DNA of 64,000 bases from CAYTTR01 sp964440805 (GTDB lineage Bacteria; Acidobacteriota; Aminicenantia; Aminicenantales; Aminicenantaceae), in the NCBI GenBank assembly GCA_964440805.1, contig CAYTTR010000001.1, forward strand, positions 62,001 through 126,000, given 5' to 3'. Shown here piece by piece: positions 55,433 through 63,931 of the stretch; position 1 is the stretch's first letter; each line of letters starts with the position of its first letter. Under the pieces are notes generated by a model. It worked only from the letters and a program-made list of their open reading frames with translations, searched no databases and was not told where the DNA came from. The position numbers and the translations under genes were made by a program.

Positions 55433-55732
55433 TTGAAACAAAATCTGATAGTTATAAGTCAAAAAGGAGAAGATATCTCCATCAGACTTGACTGGAGATC
55501 ATCCATGATGGCTCATTCCTCACGTGATCCTTACTGGCAGGCTTCAGTCCGGCGTGAAGTTCTCATCCGTCCCTCAGCCAGATTTGCCATTGAGAATGAA
55601 TGCTCTGCCTGTCATATGCCTATGTCCCGTTTTACTGCCGGACACAAGCTTCCTACTGCTTATCCATCACGCCGGGCTTGGATTCATTTCACAGTTCGAG
55701 ATGAAAATAATAATCTGATTTCTTTCCGCTGA
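55433..55732 (+). pseudogene. Remnant of a multihaem cytochrome c-family gene
   Basis: The reading frame encodes RSSMMAHSSRDPYWQA, then a haem-binding CSACH followed by MPMSRF, then directly AGHKLPTAYPSRRAWIHFTV. In larger cytochrome c-family proteins these two segments are separated by a long middle region, so an internal deletion is likely. The frame has no good start codon (TTG at most), no ribosome-binding site and stops soon after. Treated as a decayed fragment. Confidence 0.65.
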
Positions 55733-55797
55733 TTTTTTATTGGCAATCTTTAAAAAATTCTTATTTCAGGTACTTGTCAAACCAGGTTATATTTTTC

Positions 55798-56712
55798 CTA
55801 TTTTTTCAACTCTTCAAGGATGCTTTCCACCTGGGTGGCAAGAGGAGAATCAGGCTCAAGCCTTAAAAATTCTTCCAGATTCTCAATTGCTTTTTCTGTT
55901 TCACCGTTCCTGATATAAGCCAATCCCAACTGATAAAAGGTTGCTGCGAATTGAGGATCCAAACTTTTTGAGCTAAGGAAGTTTTGAATAGCTTCATCCA
56001 TCCGACCATTCTGGTAATGTATAATGCCGATATTATAGAAAACCTCCGCATTGTCAGGTTCGATTTCCAGAGCCTGATTAAAACAAGAAAGAGCCTTATC
56101 TGTCTCTTGTTTAAGAAAATAACTTTCACCCAAGGCTAAGTATACTTCAATCAAACGTGGATTTTCCTGCTGGACTTTTTCCAGAAGGACAATGGCCTCA
56201 TCAATCTCATCGAGCCTCAACAGGCTAAGGGCAAGGCCATAGTTAGCATCAACATTTTCTGGATTTCTTTCCACAGCTCGCCGGAAAGCAGCTTCAGCTT
56301 CTTTGTAGTTTCCTTCTTCATAAAACTGGCTGCCCAGGTCAAGGTCGGGATCAGCTTCAACCGGGAGAGGTTTTTTCTCCAGAATCAATTTCAAGGGCTG
56401 GTTGCGTCCGATATCCATCTTAAATTCGCTTTCCAGCGGATAATAACCCTCATGTTCGACTAATATAATGTAAAGGGCTGGAGGGATACCTACCTTAATA
56501 AACCTTCCATTTTTATCAGAGCTAAAGGTGAACTTGGTTCCTCTTTCTTTATCAGTAAAAATAATTTGAACATTTTTTATGGGATTTCCCTCACTGTCAA
56601 TGACCACTCCTTCGACCGATTGTTGGGCTTGGAGAGATAATGGGAAAATAATTAAGGCCGAAAGAAAAATTCCAGCCAACATATAACACTCTAACTTAGA
56701 ACTAAACTTCAT
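55798..56712 (-). CDS. Exported TPR protein with carboxypeptidase-regulatory-like domain
   Basis: 304 residues from the ATG at 56712, which has GGAGG 5 bp upstream; longer readings enter the upstream repeat. A signal peptide (about 1-30) is followed by a β-sandwich CarboxypepD_reg-like domain (about 33-115; VEGVVIDSEGNPIKNVQI) and about five TPRs (about 128-300). Probably a periplasmic or surface protein-interaction module. It follows the GWxTD gene on the same strand. Confidence 0.88.
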   Translation of the reverse strand: MKFSSKLECYMLAGIFLSALIIFPLSLQAQQSVEGVVIDSEGNPIKNVQIIFTDKERGTKFTFSSDKNGRFIKVGIPPALYIILVEHEGYYPLESEFKMDIGRNQPLKLILEKKPLPVEADPDLDLGSQFYEEGNYKEAEAAFRRAVERNPENVDANYGLALSLLRLDEIDEAIVLLEKVQQENPRLIEVYLALGESYFLKQETDKALSCFNQALEIEPDNAEVFYNIGIIHYQNGRMDEAIQNFLSSKSLDPQFAATFYQLGLAYIRNGETEKAIENLEEFLRLEPDSPLATQVESILEELKK

Positions 56713-56730
56713 GATACCTCCTTTTTTTAA

Positions 56731-56848
56731 ACTAATTACCCATAGCGGTCTTGCCACCCACGACGGATGAAAATGACGTGGTCTTCACGTCACATCGTTC
56801 GGCTTCCGCCTCACACCTCGTGATGGCAAGCATTTTCAAGCTAATCAG
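56731..56848 (-). repeat. 46-bp intergenic repeat, copy B, with hairpins and shared stop-codon end
   Basis: Bases 56731-56776 match copy A near pstC at about 42 of 46 positions. Next to it GACGTG-GTCTT-CACGTC forms a perfect hairpin (56773-56789). The other end (TTTTCAAGCTAAT) includes the stop codon of the GWxTD gene, as at 52103. Confidence 0.65.
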
Positions 56849-58325
56849 TGATCCTGAATAAAATTTCTTCCTCTGATTCTTTTCCTGAAAATTTGTCTTT
56901 AACCTGGATTTTTAAAAGATACTTGCCAGGATTTAAATTTTTTACCTTCAATGATGTCTGCACTTGGCAATCCTTCTCACCAGAAGCTGTTTGCTCATTC
57001 CGGGAAATCCGGGCAATGAGTTTATCGTCTTGAAAAATCAGGTAATCTACACTTAATTGGCTTACTTTTTCCATATTCAGGGAAAGGTTATAAATCTCGA
57101 AATAAACAAAGATTTCTCCTTCTGATGAGAAAGTATCTTTTAACCCGGTAAAAATATTGACTTCGGTGGGGGCTTCTTTTCTATTTTCAACTTTTAATTT
57201 TTCTCTTGAAATTGGTTCTGTTGAAAGGACAATACTGCTTAAAGAGAGTCTGTCCTCGGAAAAATCCTGAACAGAGAGATGGTCAAGTTGGGAACCGATT
57301 TTTCCACTGAAATTATCCAGGATTATAATCTGAAGGCCGTATTCTCCGGGGGGAAGAAATAGCCCTGACTGGAAACGATATAAGCTACCGGAAAGAGAAG
57401 GAAGTTCAGAAAGAGAGCAATCCAGGTTTATTCCTCTTGTTTTCTGAGAAATCACGTTGCCTTCTTCATTTGAGATCTTAATTATTAAATCCAAAGAATA
57501 GTAATATCTGTCATCGATCATCCTGGGGGAAAGATTATTGTAAGGAATTTCAAAAACAATGGGAATGTAGGATTGTTCAAGTGGTCCTTTTAAAAACAAA
57601 ATATTTGATTTTATAGGAATTAGATCATAACTGACCTGAGTGATTACCTGTCCTTCAAGCTTTTTTATATTCTCAAAAGGATTTTTCATGGCCTCTGCTA
57701 TTAATTCCATGCGATCAAAATGATAATGGAGAGAGCTGATGTCATAAGCCAAACGTCCGTATTGACCCACATTCAGGCTTTCCTCCAGGACAAAATCTCC
57801 TGAGCCGAACTTATCAACAAAGGCGAATTCCAGATTATATGGAAGACGGGGATTATCCAGTCCCCAGTAACTCCAGGTTTGTTTTTCTCCATGTTGATAA
57901 GATAGGCCTGAGGAAGGAATGAAGTCTGTTTGGATCTCCTGGGGTGGTCCCAAGAGAATGAATATCTTTCCTCTGTCTGTGCGCCAGCCGTCCCTCCCTC
58001 CTCTTCCAAAGAGCTTATTAGCGATAGCTATTCTTTTGTAGTAGAGTATCTTGAACTCGTTCTCCGGAGTGCTGGGATCAGGGTCTCTTTTTTCCCAGAA
58101 TTTCTGAATGAATTTTCCTCTTTCTTCTTCATTGGGAAGACTGAGAAATACAGATCTCTCGGCTTTGGTTATTATATATGGGACAACTTCTTCCAGCCAC
58201 TGTTTGGACCATTCGCTAAGAGGTTCTTTTTCAGCTTCCTGAGATGTTTCTTGACCATTAGTTAAGGCAAAAAGAAATATAACAGTCAGGACAAGGAAAA
58301 AAAAACTATTATGAAATTGTTTCAT
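56841..58325 (-). CDS. Exported GWxTD domain-containing protein
   Basis: 494 residues from the ATG at 58325, chosen because a signal peptide (1-25) follows; in-frame ATG 58379 would add 18 hydrophilic residues. The motif GWRTDRG is at 113-119 within the GWxTD domain (about 40-170), followed by ILLGPPQEI. The C-terminal half is β-rich. GWxTD proteins are common in Acidobacteriota, Aminicenantes and related phyla, with no established function. It is followed by a TPR gene, a frequent pairing. Confidence 0.9.
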   Translation of the reverse strand: MKQFHNSFFFLVLTVIFLFALTNGQETSQEAEKEPLSEWSKQWLEEVVPYIITKAERSVFLSLPNEEERGKFIQKFWEKRDPDPSTPENEFKILYYKRIAIANKLFGRGGRDGWRTDRGKIFILLGPPQEIQTDFIPSSGLSYQHGEKQTWSYWGLDNPRLPYNLEFAFVDKFGSGDFVLEESLNVGQYGRLAYDISSLHYHFDRMELIAEAMKNPFENIKKLEGQVITQVSYDLIPIKSNILFLKGPLEQSYIPIVFEIPYNNLSPRMIDDRYYYSLDLIIKISNEEGNVISQKTRGINLDCSLSELPSLSGSLYRFQSGLFLPPGEYGLQIIILDNFSGKIGSQLDHLSVQDFSEDRLSLSSIVLSTEPISREKLKVENRKEAPTEVNIFTGLKDTFSSEGEIFVYFEIYNLSLNMEKVSQLSVDYLIFQDDKLIARISRNEQTASGEKDCQVQTSLKVKNLNPGKYLLKIQVKDKFSGKESEEEILFRITD

Positions 58326-58406
58326 TTGATAATTATTTATTTTGTCATGATATATTATATACTTGTCTTTCTCTCTCATCAATGTTATTTAGAGAATAAA
58401 TATTTT

Positions 58407-58778
58407 TTATGAAAATTTTTTATTAATTATTTCTTTCATTTTATCAACAGTAACCGGTTTTTCCAGAAAACCCGCTGGGTTAAAGAGTCTGGTTTTTTGT
58501 TTTATATATTCAGTTGCATATCCAGAAATAAAACAAATGGCAATGTTATCTTTTTCCATGATTATTCGCGCCGCTTCAATACCGTTGATTTCTCCCAGCA
58601 GTTGAATATCCATGAAAATTAAATCCGGTTTCTCTCTTAAGGCTACTTCAATAGCTTCTTCACCTGTAGTAACAGGCTCAAGCACATTACAACCAAGCTC
58701 TTCCAGATCCTGACTCAAGCATTTGGCGATTAAAATTTCATCTTCTACAACCAGTACTTTAATTTTCTTTTCGTTCAT
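58407..58778 (-). CDS. Receiver-only response regulator
   Basis: 123 residues, a single CheY-like receiver: EDE near 12-14, phosphoacceptor Asp57 (FMDIQLL), Ser85 and Lys107-Pro108. There is no DNA-binding output domain. It lies 2 bp after the histidine kinase gene and is its likely partner. Output may be by protein contact. Confidence 0.92.
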   Translation of the reverse strand: MNEKKIKVLVVEDEILIAKCLSQDLEELGCNVLEPVTTGEEAIEVALREKPDLIFMDIQLLGEINGIEAARIIMEKDNIAICFISGYATEYIKQKTRLFNPAGFLEKPVTVDKMKEIINKKFS

Positions 58779-58780
58779 TT

Positions 58781-61210
58781 CTATTCTACCGGCTGAAGGG
58801 GCTTTTCTTTTAAAGCTATCCGGTAGTATAATCCGTTTCGGGAAGAAACCTCAATTTTACCCTGGAGCTGATTCTCTACCAAAGCAAAGACAGTCTCCAA
58901 TCCTAAGTTAGCCTCTTTTTTAGCATCGAAGCTTTCCGGAAGGCCGATACCGTTATCAGAAAATTCAATAATTAATTCTCCTTTATCTGTTTTTTTAAGA
59001 ACAATTTCAATTTTTCCCTTATTTTGTTCAACAAAAGCGTACTTCATGGAATTTGAAACCAACTCATTTATAACCAATCCTAAAGGTAAAGCGGTTTCGA
59101 TCTGTACATTTAAATCGTCACCTCTAACCTCTAATTCAATCTCTTTTCCGGGAAAACGGTATGTTTGCTTTAATAGATTAACTAAACTGATAAAATAATC
59201 TTTTAGGTTCAATAAAAATAAATCTCTGGATTCGTAGAGTTTCTGGTGAACAACCGCCATGGAAATCACCTTGCTTTCAATTTCTTTAAAAAGCTCTTTA
59301 ATGTGTTCATCCTCTAATCTCCTGGCCCGAAGACGGAGCATGGCTGAAATCAACTGCATGTTGTTTTTCGTCCGGTGATAAAGCTCCCGTAAAAGAATTT
59401 CTTTTTCTTTGAGCTGTTTTTTTATTTGTTCTTCCGACTGTTTCCTCAATGTAATGTTGGTGATGAAGCCTTCCAGCGCTTCTAATTCTCCGTTTTCTGG
59501 AAATACTCCCTCACCTTGTTCCCATACCCATTTTATCTTTTTATCTCTGCTTACAATCCGGTATTCGAGTTGGAATTTCGATTTTTCTTCTACTGCCTTT
59601 TGCACCATTTCCCAGACATTTTGCCTGTCATCAGGATGTATGAGCTCTCCATAAGAAATTACCCTATTATTGAGCAACTCATCAGTCCAGTACCCTGTTA
59701 AATTATGACAGCCTTCACTGACGAATTCCATGGTCCAGTCCGGATCGTTTTTACAGCGGTAGGCCATTCCGGGCAGATTGGACATAAGAGTAGAAAGCCG
59801 GCGACGGCTTTCTACTACTGCTTTTTGTTTTTTTCTTTCTTCAGTCTGGTCTCTAAATACAAGTACCACTCCAATTATTTTCCCGCTCTCATCTTTTATG
59901 GGAGCTCCACTGTCAGCAATGGGTATTTCTTTTCCATCTCTGGATATCAAAACAGAATGATTGGCCAGACCAATTACCAGGCCTTCTCTTAACACTCTTT
60001 CTACAGGGCTTTCTACCCGTTCTCTTGTTTCTTCATTAATAATATTGAAGGCTTCTTCAATTTCTTTTTCCCTTGCTTCAGTCTCTTTCCAGCCGGTTAA
60101 CTTCTCTGCCACAGGATTAATATGCTTCACTTTACCTTGCCTGTCGGTAGTAATTACAGCATCGCCGATGCTGTAAAGAGTAATTTTAAATTCCTCCTGG
60201 GATAGCCATAATTTTCTATAAATATTTTTCTGGCGGTTGCTGTAAATCAAAGATATACTGGCCACTACTATCAGGATGAGTAAAATAATAAATAAAATAA
60301 TGTAAAAAGATCGGGAATAAATTTCTTTGAAAATCTCTTTTTTATCAATCTTGCTAATCATAAACCAAGATGTGCCGGGAACAGAGCGCATATCGGCCAG
60401 AACTTTTTCTCCACGGTAATCTATACCTTCAAAAACTCCGGAATAGCCCAATGCTGCTCGGACAGCCGGAACCTGCTTTTCAGTAAGGGGGATCCTGAGT
60501 TTTAAAGCGGTATTTTTCCGGTGTTGCAGTTCATTTAGAAAAAGTACACTTTCTCCCTCCCGGCGGACTATCAATGTTTCAGCACTTTTTCTGGGCAAAG
60601 GCCAGGATTGAATCATAGGATAAAGAAAAGTATCGGGGTCGGAACGCAAAATTACAAAAGCTAAAGCCTTATTCTCCTCTTTTATTAAAGGAGTAACCAC
60701 ATCATAATGTATTTGTTTATGGGCTTCACAATAATAAAAATCAGTATGTTTTATTTGGGGATTTTCAATCATTTCAATGATCATTTTGGTGGTTATGGGA
60801 TCCATAAGAGCTGAACTGCGGCCGGTATATAAAAGCAACTCTCCCTCCGTAGAGGCTAAAATCGAGGCTCCGTAAGAATATGCTTGGCGAATAGATTCTA
60901 AATCTTCTATTATTTTTTCTTTTAGAAAATCATTATTTCTTTCGGAAAGCCACTGTTCCACTCTCTCAATAAAAAAATTTCTTTGAGAAATAACCACAGC
61001 ATCGGAGGTTCTTTCTTTATGCCACTGAACCAATTGCTCAACTTTCATTCCTGCAATCGTTTTTAGATCACTTTGTTTCTCTTGCCGGATTAGCTCTGTT
61101 TCGTAGCGAAAAAAAATGTAACCTCCGGCAACAACAATCAAGCTTAAGACAACCGATATAGTAATGAAACGGGATTTTTTGGCGAGACTTATTTTTTGTT
61201 TATCTTTCAT
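58781..61210 (-). CDS. Membrane sensor histidine kinase: Cache, two PAS and HisKA_2/HATPase
   Basis: 809 residues. One transmembrane helix (about 15-33), a periplasmic Cache-like ligand domain (about 35-300), a second helix (about 303-325), PAS 1 (about 335-455), PAS 2 with a PAC segment (about 470-595), then a HisKA_2 region whose phosphorylated His lies in LYHRTKNNMQLISAM and a HATPase with NELVSNSMKYAF and GIGLPESF. The Cache domain suggests it senses a small extracytoplasmic molecule. It is co-transcribed with the receiver gene. Confidence 0.92.
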   Translation of the reverse strand: MKDKQKISLAKKSRFITISVVLSLIVVAGGYIFFRYETELIRQEKQSDLKTIAGMKVEQLVQWHKERTSDAVVISQRNFFIERVEQWLSERNNDFLKEKIIEDLESIRQAYSYGASILASTEGELLLYTGRSSALMDPITTKMIIEMIENPQIKHTDFYYCEAHKQIHYDVVTPLIKEENKALAFVILRSDPDTFLYPMIQSWPLPRKSAETLIVRREGESVLFLNELQHRKNTALKLRIPLTEKQVPAVRAALGYSGVFEGIDYRGEKVLADMRSVPGTSWFMISKIDKKEIFKEIYSRSFYIILFIILLILIVVASISLIYSNRQKNIYRKLWLSQEEFKITLYSIGDAVITTDRQGKVKHINPVAEKLTGWKETEAREKEIEEAFNIINEETRERVESPVERVLREGLVIGLANHSVLISRDGKEIPIADSGAPIKDESGKIIGVVLVFRDQTEERKKQKAVVESRRRLSTLMSNLPGMAYRCKNDPDWTMEFVSEGCHNLTGYWTDELLNNRVISYGELIHPDDRQNVWEMVQKAVEEKSKFQLEYRIVSRDKKIKWVWEQGEGVFPENGELEALEGFITNITLRKQSEEQIKKQLKEKEILLRELYHRTKNNMQLISAMLRLRARRLEDEHIKELFKEIESKVISMAVVHQKLYESRDLFLLNLKDYFISLVNLLKQTYRFPGKEIELEVRGDDLNVQIETALPLGLVINELVSNSMKYAFVEQNKGKIEIVLKKTDKGELIIEFSDNGIGLPESFDAKKEANLGLETVFALVENQLQGKIEVSSRNGLYYRIALKEKPLQPVE

Positions 61211-61538
61211 CTTATCTCTCCAAAAAATAAATGTTATTATTACCCATCTTCACAAGGCAGGTGCTATATCTCAAAACTCAGATAAAGCGGCTTAAAATAT
61301 TCGATATTTCCCATCTAATTGATACAGTATCAATATCGGATAAATATTACAACATATTTTTTAATCAGCAATATTATTATATCTGCATTTAATTGATTTG
61401 CCAAACAATTTTTTTATTCATGTCCGCATATGAAAAAATTAAACCAATCTTGATTTCATCAATAATATATTATGAAGAACCCTAAAAATTGATCCGAATT
61501 TTTGTCAATTAAGGTCCGCTTGAGTGACAATTTAAATT
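61211..61538. promoter_or_regulatory. AT-rich upstream region of the histidine kinase with palindromes
   Basis: No gene was seen. It holds ATTGATAC-A-GTATCAAT (61318-61334), a perfect 17-bp palindrome, AAATAT-TCG-ATATTT (61295-61309) and TTGAT-TTC-ATCAA (near 61449). These are 85-240 bp before the kinase ATG and look like operator sites. Confidence 0.5.
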
Positions 61539-62399
61539 TCAAATTAGAAATTCCTCTTTCACGGCTTCAAAAACATATTTCGATTTGTCGGCCACTTTTT
61601 CCTTATTGAACAAGGCAAGCTCGGTTGAAAGGGCATTAAGAACCACAACAATGGCTGAAACAGCATTAGTAAAGAGAAGGTTATCAGTCCGGATAACAAG
61701 ATGGGCCTGAACCCATTTAACAATGGGAGCGGTGGGTTTGTCAGTTATCGCCAGTGAGGAGATTTTTCTCTCGAAACAAAATTTCATGGCTTCGATTGTT
61801 TCTTTGGAATATGGCGGGAAAGAAAAGCCCAGAACAACATCCTTTTTTTCGATGTTTACTAACCGTTCTAAAAAAGAATGTTCTTCTTTCATGAAAGCAT
61901 ATGACTTTATCCCCGCTTGATTGAAAAGATAGGCGGCCACTCTGGCCATCAAGGCACTTATACCGATTCCGATAGTATAGACATATTGTGAATTCCACAG
62001 CCTGTCTATGAAATCCCGGAGCTGTTCCGGGTCTAAATTGTTTATGGTTGAGTTTATATTCTCTACTTCGAGTTTGGCCACCCGCATAACTGTTGAGATA
62101 TGATTTTTTTCCCTGGTCATAAACTTGAATCTGTCTTCAGGCATAATCATCTCTTTAGCTTCTTCGATCATTCTGGATTTCAAATGTTGAAATCCCTTGA
62201 ATCCAAGGTGTTGAGCAAACCTCACAATTGTCGCCTCGCTTACTCCGGTATTTTCAGCCAATTCCTTTACCGAAAAAACTAAAATTGTCGGTTTACTCTT
62301 AATCAGATAATCGGCTACTTTCTTCTCCTGCCTGGGTAATTCCGGATACTTCTTAATGATTAAATCTTTTAGACCTTTGTTCTTGATTTTCCCTTGCAT
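61539..62399 (-). CDS. RpiR/MurR-family transcriptional regulator with SIS domain
   Basis: 286 residues from the ATG at 62399, preceded by AGAGG. The N-terminal helix-turn-helix has VKELAENTGVSEATIVRFAQHLGFKGFQHLK, and a SIS sugar-phosphate-binding domain covers about 115-250 (YTIGIGISALMARVAAYLF). It senses a sugar phosphate and represses sugar or amino sugar genes; a link to MurNAc recovered by NamZ is possible, but no target operon is adjacent. Confidence 0.92.
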   Translation of the reverse strand: MQGKIKNKGLKDLIIKKYPELPRQEKKVADYLIKSKPTILVFSVKELAENTGVSEATIVRFAQHLGFKGFQHLKSRMIEEAKEMIMPEDRFKFMTREKNHISTVMRVAKLEVENINSTINNLDPEQLRDFIDRLWNSQYVYTIGIGISALMARVAAYLFNQAGIKSYAFMKEEHSFLERLVNIEKKDVVLGFSFPPYSKETIEAMKFCFERKISSLAITDKPTAPIVKWVQAHLVIRTDNLLFTNAVSAIVVVLNALSTELALFNKEKVADKSKYVFEAVKEEFLI

Positions 62400-62661
62400 A
62401 GAGAAACCTCTTTCGTTCAAATTATAAAAATAAACAAAATAACTTTATAAAGCATATAACCTACGCCAATATAACACAAATTTGCTAACATAAAAAAAAC
62501 TTTTTAACCTGAATTATTTTAAAAAAAAGACCGGTACTGTTTATATCGCAATTAATATGGATAATTTAAAAGGATTTTATGAGGCGTACGAATAAAAAAG
62601 ATGAGAGGTTGATAGTTTATTGAATAAATATTAGATTATTTGGGAGAATAGATAAAAAAAA

Positions 62662-63102
62662 TGGCTCCCCGGGCAGGACTCGAACCTGCAACCTAGTGGT
62701 TACAAGTGTTCTCAGAATTTCTTCTGAGCTTGGACTATCTCATCACCCGCTCCAGTTGCTTGGAGGGAGGGTGTCGGGCGCTTCCCCCGGATGAGTGACT
62801 CATCCGGAGTACGAGTCGAAACTCTAGTCTCTGCACCTTCCCGGAAACTTTTTAAAGCACCCGAGCTTGGCTCAGGATTACCATTTCCCGCATCCAGCGA
62901 GAGGCAGGCTTCCCTGAATTCACCCGATTTTTCAACCACGATTTCTCGTGGAAGCTGCAGTCCGGCATGAACCTCTCGGTGACAATTCGCCCAAAGTAAA
63001 ATGCATTTGTCAAGTAGTCTCTTCTATCCTCATATTTTCGACTATCACCCATAAGGTTCAATCTCCTACAGCCACCCGCTCTGCCAATTGAGCTACCGGG
63101 GA
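62662..63102 (-). tRNA. tRNA-Asn(GUU) interrupted by a group I intron
   Basis: Exon 1 is 63102-63068: acceptor TCCCCGG, D-stem GCTC/GAGC and anticodon-stem half GGTGG then CTGT. Exon 2 is 62702-62662: TAA, CCACT, T-arm GCAGG-TTCGAGT-CCTGC, CCGGGGA, G and an encoded CCA. Joining gives anticodon loop CTGTTAA, anticodon GTT, with a perfect 7-bp acceptor stem and a short class I variable loop. The interruption falls between anticodon bases 35 and 36. Confidence 0.9.
62703..63067 (-). ncRNA. Group I self-splicing intron in tRNA-Asn
   Basis: 365 nt, preceded by U and ending in G as group I introns require. Conserved core strings are visible in order on the minus strand: AATCCTGAGCCAAG (Q region), GGTGCAGAGACTAGA (R element), and AGATAGTCC (S element). 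Exon GGCTGT can pair with ATAGTC at 63045-63040 as P1, with U-A at the splice site instead of the usual U·G. No homing endonuclease is encoded. The core resembles tRNA introns of the IC3 type. Confidence 0.85.
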
Positions 63103-63160
63103 GCAAGAGTAAGTAATTTAGCAAAATTTTGGAGAATAAGCAATATGTTCCTTTCTCTTT

Positions 63161-63931
63161 TTACCACCTATAGCCTGCCTGCTTTATCTTTTTCCGGTAA
63201 TCATCTCCTAAAACTTCCACTATCTTACACATCTCGTAAATCCTCGACCTCAGCCTCTCCCCCACTCTGTCGACCAGAGTTACATCGTCCTTTTTGAAAA
63301 TATCCTGCCGCCTGTCTTCTACATCCTCTTCCTTATCAGGATAGTTGGAAGTGAAGATGGTAAGTTTCTTGTTTATATAGCGGTGGTTTATGATGTAAAA
63401 AACCATTTCTTCCACCCAGGCGGTAGTTCTCTTTGCCCCCAGTTCATCAAGAACTAGAACATCGGCCCGGAAGACCGGATTAAGCACTTCGCTTTCACTT
63501 AAAGGAGAATCAGGAGAGTAGCTTGCCTGGATATTGTGTATTAGCTCCCTGAAATCACAGAAATAACAAGAGGTTTTCTTTTCTTTTATAAGCTCCTTGA
63601 TGATTCCAACTGATAGGTGTGTCTTTCCCACTCCTGGAGAACCAAGTAAAAGGATTCCGGAGTTCAGGACAGGGAAATCTTTGACAAACTTGCGGGCTAT
63701 CTTCAAGGCTCTACGATGGGAAGGATGGTGCTCCTCAAAATTATCCAGGGAGCAATATTCATAACGCCGGGGGATTGAGGCTTGCTTTAAAAGAACTTCT
63801 TTCCTTTTGTCAGTAAAACAACGACATCTCCTGGCAACTCTCAGGCCTTCTTTTTCTTCCAGAACCCAACCGGTTCCTCCACAACGGGAACATTCTTTCC
63901 TGGTTTCCCTGTTCATGTTTTTTTCAGGCAT
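63161..63931 (-). CDS. DnaC/DnaI-like ATP-binding helicase loader with N-terminal zinc motif
   Basis: 256 residues. An N-terminal Cys cluster (Cys14, Cys17, Cys36, Cys38) precedes a AAA+ ATPase with Walker A GSPGVGKTHLS and Walker B VLVLDELG. It resembles DnaC/DnaI replicative helicase loaders; the IstB transposition family is similar, but no transposase is adjacent. It ends 59 bp upstream of the tRNA-Asn and probably reads from a promoter outside or near the window edge. Confidence 0.85.
   Translation of the reverse strand: MPEKNMNRETRKECSRCGGTGWVLEEKEGLRVARRCRCFTDKRKEVLLKQASIPRRYEYCSLDNFEEHHPSHRRALKIARKFVKDFPVLNSGILLLGSPGVGKTHLSVGIIKELIKEKKTSCYFCDFRELIHNIQASYSPDSPLSESEVLNPVFRADVLVLDELGAKRTTAWVEEMVFYIINHRYINKKLTIFTSNYPDKEEDVEDRRQDIFKKDDVTLVDRVGERLRSRIYEMCKIVEVLGDDYRKKIKQAGYRW

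Noticed and set aside
62662..63102. tmRNA or intron-containing tRNA-Thr/tRNA-Tyr
   Set aside because: There is a complete D-arm and no tag-peptide reading frame, excluding tmRNA. Only the joint CTGT/TAA leaves an intron ending in G; it gives anticodon GTT. A Tyr tRNA would need a long variable arm.
62712..63124. Open frames in the tRNA-Asn intron as possible proteins or homing endonuclease
   Set aside because: Both frames overlap conserved intron core elements and tRNA exon sequence, lack ribosome-binding sites and contain no LAGLIDADG, GIY-YIG or HNH motif.
63161..63931. IstB transposition helper of an IS21 element
   Set aside because: No IstA transposase or terminal inverted repeats are visible nearby, and the N-terminal zinc motif fits DnaC/DnaI-like loaders better.
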